DNA of 64,000 nt from Bacteroidota bacterium (GCA_020161455.1 JAIUNZ010000010.1:51955-115954); one strand, 5' to 3'; shown: positions 15,483-24,873, counted from the first letter of the stretch. The notes: generated from the letters alone by a model not told the origin. Made by a program: numbers and translations.

Positions 15483-15510
15483 ATTGTTGATTGTTGATTG
15501 TTAATTGTTG
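15483..15510. repeat. Tandem heptamer repeat upstream of bifunctional nuclease gene
   Basis: Four consecutive 7-base units: ATTGTTG, ATTGTTG, ATTGTTA, ATTGTTG. The array begins five bases before the nuclease ATG on the minus strand, so it forms the 5' leader. Copy-number variation here could affect translation, which is an inference. Confidence 0.6.
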
Positions 15511-15709
15511 ATTATTTTTCTAAAATATCAAAAATTGTTATTCATCAAACGTTATTTTTTTACTTTTAATTTAAAATATTGTATTTCAAAAGTTTATGAA
15601 AATTTAATCCAGCAACTTCAATTATTGTATTCTCAAAATGAAACTTTTATGGATTGCAAATTATATCAAAAACCCGAATTGCAAAGTAACGAAAAAGATT
15701 TGCTACAAA

Positions 15710-15742
15710 AAAAATAAGCTGCTCAAAAAATAGAACAGCTTA
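15710..15742 (-). terminator. Terminator of the etfBA operon
   Basis: The 7-bp stem TAAGCTG/CAGCTTA (15715-15721 with 15736-15742) is followed on the minus strand by a run of eight T residues, 24 bases past the etfA stop codon. The rest of the gap 15479-15765 holds no convincing gene. Confidence 0.72.
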
Positions 15743-15765
15743 CTCTGATTAAGGTTAGTTAATCG

Positions 15766-16734
15766 TTATGAATTATTTGCTTTAAACTCTTTTAATTTTT
15801 GGGTTAATCTCGGAACAACATCAAAAGCGTCTCCAACAATACCATAATCTGCAACTTTAAAAAATGGTGCTTCTGGATCGGTATTGATAACTACTTTTAC
15901 TTTTGAAGAGTTTATTCCAGCAATATGTTGAATAGCACCAGATATCCCTATGGCGATGTATAAATTTGCTGCAACTGGCTTTCCTGTTTGTCCTACGTGT
16001 TCGCTGTGTGGACGCCAATCTAAATCTGAAACTGGTTTCGAACAAGCAGTTGCTGCACCAAGTACTGAAGCTAACTCTTCAATCATTCCCCAGTTCTCTG
16101 GACCTTTCAAACCACGACCGCCAGACACCACTATCTCGGCATCGGCAATACTAATTTTTCCTGAACTCTTATCTACAGAATCTACTTTAATATTAAAATC
16201 AGCTTCATTTAAACTTGGGGAAAAATCCTCTTCCGTTAATGAGGAAGCACTTTCAACGATACCATAAGAGTTTTTTGCTAAACCAAGAACTTTTACTTCT
16301 GATTCAATTTCCGTTATTGCAAATGCTTTATTAGAAAAAGCATTTCTTTTTACTTGAAATGGAGAAGTGCTCAGAGGCAAACCTACCACATTTGAAGCAA
16401 AACCTGCTTCTAAGCCTACGGCAACAATTGGAGCCATATATAAACTATCAGTGGTAGAAGACAGTAAAATTACTTTTGCTCCCTCTTTTTGAGCTGTTTG
16501 TTTGACAATATCTGCATAGGCTTTTGCATTGAAATTTGTCAACTTATCGTTGCTTACTTTCAACACTTTATCTACACCATATTTTGACAATTCGGAAACA
16601 TCATTAGCATTAACGGTAACTGCAGTAACAGTTGTTCCTAATGTTTCGGCTACTTTTTTTGCATAAGAAGCCAATTCAAAAGCTACTTTTTTGAATTTTC
16701 CTCCAGCCGATTCTGCATATATTAATAAAGACAT
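15766..16734 (-). CDS. etfA: Electron transfer flavoprotein subunit alpha
   Basis: Encodes 322 residues. ETF alpha binds FAD and, with ETF beta, carries electrons from acyl-CoA dehydrogenases to the quinone pool. The C-terminal FAD signature is clear: GRGLKGPENW, HVGQTGKPVAANLYIAIGIS, GAIQHIAGINSSKVKVVINTD and PFFKVADYGIVGD. The N-terminal ETF domain shares its fold with the beta subunit. It lies 109 bases after etfB on the same strand and is followed by a hairpin terminator, so etfBA is a two-gene operon. Confidence 0.96.
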   Translation of the reverse strand: MSLLIYAESAGGKFKKVAFELASYAKKVAETLGTTVTAVTVNANDVSELSKYGVDKVLKVSNDKLTNFNAKAYADIVKQTAQKEGAKVILLSSTTDSLYMAPIVAVGLEAGFASNVVGLPLSTSPFQVKRNAFSNKAFAITEIESEVKVLGLAKNSYGIVESASSLTEEDFSPSLNEADFNIKVDSVDKSSGKISIADAEIVVSGGRGLKGPENWGMIEELASVLGAATACSKPVSDLDWRPHSEHVGQTGKPVAANLYIAIGISGAIQHIAGINSSKVKVVINTDPEAPFFKVADYGIVGDAFDVVPRLTQKLKEFKANNS

Positions 16735-16843
16735 ATTTTTTAATTTAAAAAGATTATAAATAAAAGATTAAAAGTTTAGTAGGTTAAAAGTTTGCTCTCA
16801 AAAATTGCTTGAAAACTGTTAACAACCAACGGAACACTTATAA

Positions 16844-17590
16844 CTACAACACCTTAGCTTCGTTGTGTAATAAATTGATTAATTCATCCAAATTATCAGG
16901 AGAAATTAATTTTACTGCCGATTTTGAAGCTGGTTTTTCAAATTTTACAGATTTGGTTTTGTTGTCAGAAGTAATAGGTTCTAAAACTGTTAAAGCCTTT
17001 GTTCGAGCTGTCATGATGCCTCGCATATTTGGAATGCGTAAATCTTTTTCTTCCACTAATCCTTTTTGACCACCAATAATTAATGGCAGTGAAGTAGAAA
17101 GAGTTTCTTTTCCGCCATCAATTTCTCTAATTACTTTGGCAGAATTTCCATCAACTTTTAAATCGATACAGGAATTTACAAAATTTGCATTTAACAATGT
17201 TGCCAGCATTCCAGGAACCATTCCGCCATTATAATCCAACGACTCTTTTCCACAAATTATTAAGTCATAATTACCATTTTTTGCAACTTCTGCTAATTGT
17301 TTGGCTACAAAAAAACCATCGGTTGGTGTTGCATTTATTCGAATTGCTTCATTTGCGCCTATGGCTAATGCTTTTCTCAATGTAGATTCAGTTTCAGCTC
17401 CACCAACATTTATCACAGTAACATTTGCACTTTGTTGCTCTTGAAACCATATTGCTCTTGTTAATCCAAACTCATCATTTGGATTAATGACATATTGCAC
17501 ACCGTTTGTGTCAAATTCAGTATCGCCATTTACAAAATTGATTTTTGAAGTCGTATCGGGAACATGACTGATGCAAACTAATATTTTCAT
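16844..17590 (-). CDS. etfB: Electron transfer flavoprotein subunit beta
   Basis: Encodes 248 residues, normal for ETF beta. Family motifs include the N-terminal KILVCISHVPDT, the NPNDEFGLTRAIWFQEQ block, CGKESLDYNGGMVPGMLA (AMP-binding region) and the signature VEEKDLRIPNMRGIMTARTK. It is the first gene of the etfBA operon. A 228-base region, with no second gene in it, separates it from the divergent pdhB and probably holds both promoters. The 109-base gap before etfA is AT-rich and has no evident hairpin. Confidence 0.96.
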   Translation of the reverse strand: MKILVCISHVPDTTSKINFVNGDTEFDTNGVQYVINPNDEFGLTRAIWFQEQQSANVTVINVGGAETESTLRKALAIGANEAIRINATPTDGFFVAKQLAEVAKNGNYDLIICGKESLDYNGGMVPGMLATLLNANFVNSCIDLKVDGNSAKVIREIDGGKETLSTSLPLIIGGQKGLVEEKDLRIPNMRGIMTARTKALTVLEPITSDNKTKSVKFEKPASKSAVKLISPDNLDELINLLHNEAKVL

Positions 17591-17777
17591 TATAAAATTG
17601 AATTAAAATTTTCTGGACGTAAAAGTATAAAATATATTTCTATTTTTTGTATGCACGCATAATATTTTTTCAGTTTTCAATCGTTTTCGTTCATGCAAAT
17701 AATTTAATTTTGATTTTGCTGCTATAAATTAAAAGCAATTATCATAAACAATATATTCTTATATCGTTTTAAATTTT

Positions 17778-17785
17778 TATTTTTG
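17778..17785 (+). promoter_or_regulatory. -7 promoter element for pdhB
   Basis: TATTTTTG matches TAnnTTTG, 34 bases before the pdhB ATG. There is no clear TTG box at the usual distance. Confidence 0.5.
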
Positions 17786-17818
17786 CCATTCAATTTTCAA
17801 GAAAGAATACGATAATAT

Positions 17819-18796
17819 ATGAGAACGATACAATTTAGAGAAGCAATTGCAGAAGCGATGAGTGAAGAAATGCGTCGCGATGAATCTATTTATTTAATGG
17901 GTGAAGAAGTTGCCGAATACAACGGTGCTTACAAAGCTTCAAAAGGAATGTTAGATGAATTTGGTCCAAAGCGTGTTATCGATACACCGATTGCAGAACT
18001 TGGTTTTGCCGGAATTGCAGTGGGTTCTGCGATGAATGGTTGTCGTCCAATTGTAGAATACATGACATTCAACTTTTCGTTAGTTGGTATTGATCAAATA
18101 ATTAATAACGCTGCAAAAATGCGTCAAATGTCTGCTGGACAGTTCCCTATGCCAATGGTGTTTCGAGGACCAACAGCTTCTGCTGGACAACTTGGAGCAA
18201 CACATTCACAAGCTTTTGAAAATTGGTTTGCTAACACACCTGGATTAAAAGTAGTAGTTCCTTCTACACCCTATGATGCAAAAGGATTATTAAAAGCAGC
18301 AATTCGCGATAATGATCCTGTAATCTTTATGGAATCAGAGCAAATGTATGGCGACAAAGGCGAAGTGCCTGATGGAGAATACATTCTTCCTCTTGGTGTA
18401 GCTGATATTAAAAGAGAAGGAACCGATGTAACTATAGTTTCTTTTGGCAAAATCATCAAAGAAGCATTAACTGCTGCTGAAGAATTATCAAAAGAAGGTA
18501 TCTCTTGCGAAATTATTGATTTAAGAACGGTTCGTCCGATGGATTATGATGCCATTATAAACTCTGTTAAAAAAACAAATAGATTAGTAGTTTTAGAAGA
18601 AGCTTGGCCTTTTGCAAGTGTTGCTTCTGAAATTACCTATATGGTTCAAGAACGTGCTTTTGATTATCTTGACGCACCAATTCAAAGAATCACAACAGCG
18701 GATACACCTGCGCCTTATTCGCCAACACTTTTAAAAGAATGGTTACCAAATGCTGAAGATGTTATTAAAGCAGTTAAAAAAGTAACCTACAAATAA
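17819..18796 (+). CDS. pdhB: Pyruvate dehydrogenase E1 component subunit beta
   Basis: Encodes 325 residues. It is the beta half of the thiamine-dependent E1 enzyme that decarboxylates pyruvate and passes the acetyl group to E2. The transketolase pyrimidine-binding domain (VIDTPIAELGFAGIAVGSAM, about residues 53-72; PMVFRGPTASAGQLGATHSQ) and the C-terminal transketolase domain (EIIDLRTVRPMD, VVLEEAWPFASV) are both intact. The alpha subunit and E2 genes are not adjacent, so they must lie elsewhere. It is monocistronic by context: a strong terminator follows 21 bases after the stop. Confidence 0.95.
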   Translation: MRTIQFREAIAEAMSEEMRRDESIYLMGEEVAEYNGAYKASKGMLDEFGPKRVIDTPIAELGFAGIAVGSAMNGCRPIVEYMTFNFSLVGIDQIINNAAKMRQMSAGQFPMPMVFRGPTASAGQLGATHSQAFENWFANTPGLKVVVPSTPYDAKGLLKAAIRDNDPVIFMESEQMYGDKGEVPDGEYILPLGVADIKREGTDVTIVSFGKIIKEALTAAEELSKEGISCEIIDLRTVRPMDYDAIINSVKKTNRLVVLEEAWPFASVASEITYMVQERAFDYLDAPIQRITTADTPAPYSPTLLKEWLPNAEDVIKAVKKVTYK

Positions 18797-18808
18797 TATA
18801 AAATTATC

Positions 18809-18816
18809 TATATTTG
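18809..18816 (+). promoter_or_regulatory. -7 promoter element for the DUF5686 gene
   Basis: TATATTTG (TAnnTTTG) lies 13 bases after the pdhB stop and directly at the foot of the pdhB terminator stem. Transcription from it would start within the hairpin, leaving a leader of about 35 bases. Confidence 0.45.
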
Positions 18817-18853
18817 AAACTTCATTACAGCAAATTGTAATGAAGTTTTTTTT
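18817..18853 (+). terminator. Terminator of pdhB, abutting the next start codon
   Basis: A perfect stem of about 13 bp (core ACTTCATTACA/TGTAATGAAGT), loop GCAAAT, is followed by eight T residues. The T-run ends three bases before the next ATG at 18857, so terminator and translation start of the following gene are nearly fused. Confidence 0.88.
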
Positions 18854-18856
18854 GCT

Positions 18857-21340
18857 ATGAAAAAATTATTTTTTTTATTTTTCTTTAGTATTAGTCTAAC
18901 TAATCTTATATCAGCACAAACCAAAGTTAGTGGAAAAGTAGTTGACAATACTAATCAACCCATTCCTTATGCAAATATTATTTTTAAAGGAACAAATATT
19001 GGCGTTGTTTCTAATGAAGATGGTAAATTTTATATCGAATCTGATCAAAATTATAAAACCTTGTTGGTTTCTTTTGTTGGTTTTCCTACTAAAGAAGTTG
19101 TGCTCACAAAACAAGTCAACTATAATTTTATTATTACTTTAAGTGAAGGCGAAAACCTAAAAGAAGTTGTTGTGTTTTCTGGAAAAACTTCTAAAAAAAA
19201 CAATCCTGCCCTAGATATTCTTAGAAAAATTTGGGAGCGAAGAAGAAAAAATGGATTAAAAATGTTCAAACAATACCAATACAACAAATATGAAAAAGTA
19301 GAGTTTGACATGAACACCATTGATAGTGCTATGATAAAAAGCAAACTATTCAAAGGAATGGAATTTGTTTTCAAAAACGTTGACACCTCAAGAGTTACTG
19401 GAAAAACCTATCTTCCAATTTTTATAAACGAATCTCTTTCAGAAGTTTATGGAGACAATATAGCAGGGAAAAACAAAGAAATCTTAACGGCTAATAAAAA
19501 TTCAGGATTAGGAAATGGCGATGGAGTAAATACATTTATCAAAGATTTATACAATGATTTTGACATTTATGAAAACTACTTATATTTTTTTGACAAGAGT
19601 TTTACTAGTCCATTATCAAGAACAGGAATTGATGTTTACAACTATGTATTAGCCGACACCGCATTTGTTGATAACAAATGGTGTTATAATATTGTTTTTT
19701 ATCCAAGAAGAAAAGGAGAACTAACTTTTAAAGGCGATTTTTGGGTTAACGATACTACGTTTGCCATCAAGAAAATTAACATGGCCGTTACCAAAAGTGC
19801 TAATATAAACTGGGTAAAAGATATTTATGTAGAACAAGAGTTTGATGTTTTGAATGATTCTATTTTTTTACCAACACGTGATTACATGATGACAGATTTT
19901 GCTTTAAGCAAAAAAGAAGACTCCAAAGGCATCTATGGTAAGCGAACTACCTTGTATCAAAACTTCAAGTTTGACATAAAAAAACCTGATGAATTTTATA
20001 GAGAAGAAGTAAATTTTATTGATAACTCTGTTTACAATAAATCAAATGATTTTTGGCGACAAAATCGTTTTGAACGCCTTAATAAAGATGAGGAAGGAAT
20101 TTATAAAATGCTCGATACGCTGAAAACGGTCAAAAAATTCAAACGAATGTATAACTTAGTTTCTATTTTAGGAAGTGGTTATATCGAGATGAATAATTTT
20201 GACTACGGTCCAATTTTTTCAACTTTTGGATACAATGAAGTAGAAGGTGTACGTCTTCGTGTGGGTGGAAGAACTTATTTTGGTCCAAATGACACTTGGC
20301 GTTTGCAAGGTTATACAGCTTATGGATTTGACGATAATAAATTCAAATATGGCTTGTCTGGAAAATGGATGATTGATAAAAAAAATCGCTTCATCATCTC
20401 TGGTGGAAATAGACGAGATGTAGAACAAATCGGTGCTAGTCTTACTACAACTAATGATGTGCTTGGCAGAAGTTATGCTTCTTCAGGATTGTTTACCACA
20501 GGTTCTAATGGCAAATTGACCAATATTAATCTATCAACTATTGAAGCGGAAATTGAACCTATAAAAAATCTTTCCTTTCAAATAGGATTTTCTTACCGAA
20601 CTTTAGCATCGGCTTCAGAAACCTTTAGTTTAGATTATTTTACTGATGATACTTTTACCACTATAAAAAGTGAGGTAAAACAATCGGAGATTAATCTTCA
20701 ACTAGAGTTTACTCCCAACAGAAAAACCATCGGTTATGGAGTTGAACGCAGAGAAGTAAATAGCCCATACAGTCGAGTTTTTATAAATTATAGTTCGGGG
20801 TTTAAAGGCTTTTTTGGCAGTGATTTTGATTATCATAAACTGCAATTGTATTACCGTCAACCACTGATTGTAGGTGCTTTTGGAAGATCTAACCTAACTA
20901 TGGAATTAGGAAAAACTTTTGGTCAAATTCCATTGGGATTAATGAGTGTTGTTCCGGGTAATCAAACCTATTTCATCATTAAGAATACCTTTAGCAATCT
21001 TAACTTTTATGAGTTTATAACGGATGAATATGCCACTTTTCAATGGGAACATAATTTTAACGGAAATATATTTTCCCGAATACCTTATTTAAGAAAATTA
21101 AACCTCCGAGAAATTATTGGAATTCGTGGTGTTTATGGCACAATATCTGATGAAAACAGAGCTATTAATGCTTCTGGATTAGTCTATGTTGCTCCAGAAA
21201 AACCCTATTGGGAATATAGTGCTGGTATTGGAAACATTTTTAAAGTATTCCGAATTGATTGTGCATGGAGAGCAAATTACAGAAACTTGCCCGATACTAA
21301 TAATTTCACCATCAAAGGTTCGTTTGGATTTTATTTCTAA
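18857..21340 (+). CDS. DUF5686 outer membrane protein with carboxypeptidase-like N-domain
   Basis: Encodes 827 residues with a signal peptide (about residues 1-20). A carboxypeptidase-regulatory-like beta-sandwich follows (VSGKVVDNTNQPIPYANIIF, about residues 24-43; GVVSNEDGKFYIE). The remaining about 700 residues match the DUF5686 family layout: a periplasmic N-part (LRKIWERRRKNGLKMFKQYQ) and a C-terminal outer membrane barrel ending in FTIKGSFGFYF. The function is unknown; the domain order resembles TonB-dependent receptors but no plug is seen. Its stop overlaps the start of the glycosylase gene by one base (TAATG). Confidence 0.85.
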   Translation: MKKLFFLFFFSISLTNLISAQTKVSGKVVDNTNQPIPYANIIFKGTNIGVVSNEDGKFYIESDQNYKTLLVSFVGFPTKEVVLTKQVNYNFIITLSEGENLKEVVVFSGKTSKKNNPALDILRKIWERRRKNGLKMFKQYQYNKYEKVEFDMNTIDSAMIKSKLFKGMEFVFKNVDTSRVTGKTYLPIFINESLSEVYGDNIAGKNKEILTANKNSGLGNGDGVNTFIKDLYNDFDIYENYLYFFDKSFTSPLSRTGIDVYNYVLADTAFVDNKWCYNIVFYPRRKGELTFKGDFWVNDTTFAIKKINMAVTKSANINWVKDIYVEQEFDVLNDSIFLPTRDYMMTDFALSKKEDSKGIYGKRTTLYQNFKFDIKKPDEFYREEVNFIDNSVYNKSNDFWRQNRFERLNKDEEGIYKMLDTLKTVKKFKRMYNLVSILGSGYIEMNNFDYGPIFSTFGYNEVEGVRLRVGGRTYFGPNDTWRLQGYTAYGFDDNKFKYGLSGKWMIDKKNRFIISGGNRRDVEQIGASLTTTNDVLGRSYASSGLFTTGSNGKLTNINLSTIEAEIEPIKNLSFQIGFSYRTLASASETFSLDYFTDDTFTTIKSEVKQSEINLQLEFTPNRKTIGYGVERREVNSPYSRVFINYSSGFKGFFGSDFDYHKLQLYYRQPLIVGAFGRSNLTMELGKTFGQIPLGLMSVVPGNQTYFIIKNTFSNLNFYEFITDEYATFQWEHNFNGNIFSRIPYLRKLNLREIIGIRGVYGTISDENRAINASGLVYVAPEKPYWEYSAGIGNIFKVFRIDCAWRANYRNLPDTNNFTIKGSFGFYF

Positions 21341-21936
21341 TGAAAATTGCTTTAGAATACCTAACCACTAAAGACAAAACCCTTGCTAAAATAATAGAAA
21401 ACTTTGGCGTTCCAATTATCCAAAAGCGAGAGGAAGGTTTTGCATCTCTTTGTCATATTATATTAGAACAACAAGTATCTATTGCATCTGCAAAAGCGTG
21501 TTATGCCAAAATAGTTAATGTTTTAGAAACAATAACTCCAACTTCAATACTAGGAGCTACTGATGAAATCTTACGCAATTGCGGCGTTTCTCGACAAAAA
21601 ACAATCTATTTAAAACATCTTGCCCAAAAAGTAATGGCAAACAAAATTGATTTCGATTCTTTTGCAACCAAAGAAGAAACTGCTATAAGAGCTGAACTAA
21701 TTCAATTGAAAGGCATGGGGAATTGGAGTATTGATGTCTATCTAATGTTTTGTTTACAGTTGCCTGATATAATTCCTTTTGGAGACATTGCAATTAAAAA
21801 AACATTTAAAGAACTATACGATAGTCAAACGCTTCAAGAAATGGAACAAATTTCAAACCAATGGAAACCCTATCGAACTTTGGCTTCCTTTATTGTTTGG
21901 CATCATTACCTAAAAAGCAGAAATAGAAACTATTAG
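21340..21936 (+). CDS. DNA-3-methyladenine glycosylase II-like (HhH-GPD) protein
   Basis: Encodes 198 residues of the helix-hairpin-helix-GPD superfamily. IILEQQVSIASAKACYAKI is the typical N-terminal helix pair, LIQLKGMGNWSIDVYLMF the hairpin, and Asp149 in PFGDIAIKK matches the catalytic Asp of AlkA. It should remove alkylated purines as the first step of base excision repair. The protein is shorter than E. coli AlkA (282) and lacks its N-terminal domain and the iron-sulfur cluster cysteines of Nth/MutY. Translation is coupled to the upstream DUF5686 gene by a one-base overlap, although the products have no obvious link. Confidence 0.88.
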   Translation: MKIALEYLTTKDKTLAKIIENFGVPIIQKREEGFASLCHIILEQQVSIASAKACYAKIVNVLETITPTSILGATDEILRNCGVSRQKTIYLKHLAQKVMANKIDFDSFATKEETAIRAELIQLKGMGNWSIDVYLMFCLQLPDIIPFGDIAIKKTFKELYDSQTLQEMEQISNQWKPYRTLASFIVWHHYLKSRNRNY

Positions 21937-22021
21937 GTCATCTTCTCTTAGAATCTTTTAAACTAAAGTTATTTATTCAATATTCCGTTAATTATATTGT
22001 TTTTATTTGTTAAAGTTTTGT

Positions 22022-22029
22022 TACTTTTG
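22022..22029 (+). promoter_or_regulatory. -7 promoter element for hppA
   Basis: TACTTTTG matches TAnnTTTG, 34 bases before the hppA ATG and followed by the GCACCCG context also seen before the tRNA gene. The nearest TTG boxes are 12 or 22 bases upstream, so the -33 box is unclear. Confidence 0.5.
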
Positions 22030-22062
22030 CACCCGATAAAATTTATAACGAAAATTATATTT

Positions 22063-24579
22063 ATGGAATCAATGATGATTTATGTGCCAATAGTTATGGC
22101 GTTGATTGGATTAGCTTTTATGGCTATCAAAAGATCTTGGGTTTTAAAACAAGATGCTGGAGACGGCAAGATGAAAGAAATCTCAGATTACATCTACGAA
22201 GGTGCATTAGCTTTCTTAAAAGCAGAGTACAAATTATTAACTTTCTTCGTTATTGGAGCAAGTTTAGTGTTGGCTGGAATTTCTTTTATAGTTCCAACTA
22301 CACACATCCTTATCGTAGTTGCTTTTATTTTTGGAGCAATTTTTTCGGCTTATGCTGGAAACATCGGAATGAAAATTGCAACCAAAACCAATGTTAGAAC
22401 AACACAAGCTGCTCGTACTAGCTTACCACAAGCACTAAAAGTTTCTTTTGGTGGTGGAACAGTAATGGGATTAGGCGTTGCTGGTTTGGCAGTTCTTGGT
22501 TTAACAGCGTTCTTTATTATATTCTTCAGATACTTCATGAACGGTGTGTGGACTTCTACAGAAGACATGACAATCGTTCTTGAAACACTTGCTGGTTTCT
22601 CTCTTGGAGCTGAATCTATTGCATTGTTTGCTCGTGTTGGTGGTGGTATTTATACAAAAGCTGCCGATGTTGGTGCCGATTTAGTGGGTAAAGTAGAAGC
22701 TGGTATTCCAGAAGATGATCCTCGTAATCCTGCTACCATTGCAGATAACGTAGGTGACAATGTTGGTGACGTTGCTGGTATGGGTGCCGATTTATTTGGT
22801 TCGTATGTGGCAACAGTTCTTGCGGCTATGGTTCTTGGTAACTATGTGATTAAAGACATGGGTGGAATGATTACTGACGCTTTTGGCGGAATTGGCCCTA
22901 TCTTATTACCAATGGCTATCGCTGGTTTCGGAATTTTATTCTCTATTATAGGTACAATGCTAGTTAGTATTTCTAGTGATGATGCGAAAGAAGCACAAGT
23001 ACAAGGTGCTTTAAACAAAGGAAACTGGGTTTCTATTGTGTTAACCGCTATCTCTTGTTATTTCCTTGTAAAATTCATGTTACCAGAACTAATGACCATG
23101 AATTTCTATGGCGAAGGTTTAAAAGAAATCTCTTCAATGCGAGTATTCTATGCAACTATTGTTGGTTTAGTAGTAGGTGGTGTAATTTCATCAGTAACCG
23201 AATATTACACAGGTTTAGGTACAAAACCAGTTTTGGCTATTGTACAAAAATCTTCTACAGGTGCAGGAACTAACGTAATTGCTGGTTTAGCAACGGGTAT
23301 GATTTCTACATTCCCAACCGTTTTATTATTTGCTGGTGCAATTTGGGCTTCGTATGCATTTGCTGGTTTCTATGGTGTAGCTTTAGCAGCTTCGGCTATG
23401 ATGGCTACAACGGCTATGCAATTAGCAATCGACGCTTTCGGACCAATCTCTGATAACGCTGGTGGAATTGCTGAAATGAGTGAATTACCTAAAGAAGTTC
23501 GTACTCGTACCGATATTTTAGATTCAGTAGGTAACACTACTGCAGCTACTGGTAAAGGTTTTGCCATTGCTTCTGCAGCGTTAACCTCGTTAGCTTTATT
23601 TGCTGCTTATGTAACTTTTACAGGAATTGACGGAATTAATATTTTCAAAGCGCCAGTATTAGCGATGCTATTTGTGGGTGGAATGATACCAGTAGTTTTC
23701 TCTGCATTAGCAATGAACTCTGTAGGTAAAGCGGCAATGGACATGGTGTACGAAGTACGTCGTCAGTTCAAAGAGATTCCAGGAATTATGGAAGGAACAG
23801 GTAAACCAGAATATGGTAAATGTGTTGAAATCTCTACGAAAGCAGCTTTAAGAGAAATGATGTTACCAGGAATTTTAACTATTGGTTTCCCAATTGCTAT
23901 CGTTCTTTTAGGTAAATTAGTGTATGCTGATAACAACCAATTAATCGCTGAGATGTTGGGTGGTTATATGGCTGGAGTTACCGTTTCAGGTGTGCTTTGG
24001 GCGGTGTTCCAAAACAATGCTGGTGGTGCTTGGGATAACGCTAAGAAATCATTCGAAGCAGGTGTTGAAATCAATGGCGAAATGACGTATAAAGGTTCTG
24101 ATGCGCACAAAGCAGCGGTTACCGGAGATACAGTGGGTGATCCATTTAAAGACACTTCTGGTCCATCGATGAACATTTTAATCAAATTGACTTGTTTAAT
24201 TGGATTAGTAATTGCGCCAATCTTAGGTTCAGGACATTCAGATACTGCTATGGCTTCTTGTTGTGTGGTTAACGAAAAATGTGGCACAATGAGCGTTGAA
24301 GAATGCACTAAAAAGGGATGTGCAGAAATGACAGAATGCAACTCAATGTCTAAAGAAGAGTGTATGGAAAAAGGATGTGCAAGTACAACTTGTAAATTCA
24401 TGAACCCAGAAGCTGCTCCAATGACAACAGAAACTTCAAAAGAAGTTAGAATTGAAAAATCTAATGATAACGGAAAAGTTACGGCAACAGTCACTACTGT
24501 AACTAACGGTAAAGAAGAAGTTCAAAACTTTGAAGGAACTGACGAAGAAGTTCAAGCAAAGATTGACGGGTTGAAATAA
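22063..24579 (+). CDS. hppA: Membrane-bound ion-pumping pyrophosphatase with Cys-rich C-terminal tail
   Basis: Encodes 838 residues from the ATG at 22063. It hydrolyses pyrophosphate while pumping H+ or Na+ across the inner membrane; about 16 hydrophobic helices are expected. The catalytic block DVGADLVGKVEAGIPEDDP with ADNVGDNVGDVAGMGADLFG is intact. The GNTTAATGKG motif carries Ala where K+-independent enzymes have Lys, so it should be K+-dependent. After the last helix (about residue 725) comes an unusual tail of about 107 residues. Its first part has nine cysteines (733-777) in a duplicated motif, MSxEECxxKGCA, and the rest is a charged, Thr-rich stretch. Typical enzymes end near the last helix. 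Confidence 0.93.
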   Translation: MESMMIYVPIVMALIGLAFMAIKRSWVLKQDAGDGKMKEISDYIYEGALAFLKAEYKLLTFFVIGASLVLAGISFIVPTTHILIVVAFIFGAIFSAYAGNIGMKIATKTNVRTTQAARTSLPQALKVSFGGGTVMGLGVAGLAVLGLTAFFIIFFRYFMNGVWTSTEDMTIVLETLAGFSLGAESIALFARVGGGIYTKAADVGADLVGKVEAGIPEDDPRNPATIADNVGDNVGDVAGMGADLFGSYVATVLAAMVLGNYVIKDMGGMITDAFGGIGPILLPMAIAGFGILFSIIGTMLVSISSDDAKEAQVQGALNKGNWVSIVLTAISCYFLVKFMLPELMTMNFYGEGLKEISSMRVFYATIVGLVVGGVISSVTEYYTGLGTKPVLAIVQKSSTGAGTNVIAGLATGMISTFPTVLLFAGAIWASYAFAGFYGVALAASAMMATTAMQLAIDAFGPISDNAGGIAEMSELPKEVRTRTDILDSVGNTTAATGKGFAIASAALTSLALFAAYVTFTGIDGINIFKAPVLAMLFVGGMIPVVFSALAMNSVGKAAMDMVYEVRRQFKEIPGIMEGTGKPEYGKCVEISTKAALREMMLPGILTIGFPIAIVLLGKLVYADNNQLIAEMLGGYMAGVTVSGVLWAVFQNNAGGAWDNAKKSFEAGVEINGEMTYKGSDAHKAAVTGDTVGDPFKDTSGPSMNILIKLTCLIGLVIAPILGSGHSDTAMASCCVVNEKCGTMSVEECTKKGCAEMTECNSMSKEECMEKGCASTTCKFMNPEAAPMTTETSKEVRIEKSNDNGKVTATVTTVTNGKEEVQNFEGTDEEVQAKIDGLK

Positions 24580-24603
24580 AACACAAATTCTTTATTAAAA
24601 TAT

Positions 24604-24634
24604 AAAAGCTCCGCACTTGCGGAGCTTTTTTTTT
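24604..24634 (+). terminator. Terminator after hppA
   Basis: Perfect stem AAAAGCTCCGC/GCGGAGCTTTT, loop ACTT, followed by a nine-base T-run, 24 bases after the hppA stop. Downstream to 24873 I see no gene, only a weak CAAGC/GCTTG hairpin near 24790. Confidence 0.92.
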
Positions 24635-24873
24635 GCTTCAAAATCAAATACCACCAACCACACAAAACAAAAAAACCATTACATTACTTTTTTTGTGGAA
24701 ATTTGTCTAAACTTTTGGTTGCAGTCTATTATATATAAAAAATAGTTGCTGTTTTTTTTGTAATTATAATTCATTAAAGCTATTGAAACAAGCGGTTTTC
24801 GTGCTTGATGTATCAAATTAGGATACGGAAAATTAGATTCTATTAGTTATACTTTAAATTTAAGTCATAAACT

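Noticed and set aside
15505-15717. A 70-codon open frame between the bifunctional nuclease and etfA
   Set aside because: It overlaps the heptamer repeat at one end and the etf terminator at the other. The composition is AT-rich and no motif or promoter is seen.
18271-18459. A 62-codon frame antisense to pdhB
   Set aside because: It is opposite conserved E1-beta sequence and is a shadow of it.
23964-24494. A 176-codon frame antisense to the end of hppA
   Set aside because: It lies entirely opposite a well-supported coding region and shows no family features. Long antisense frames arise from codon bias.
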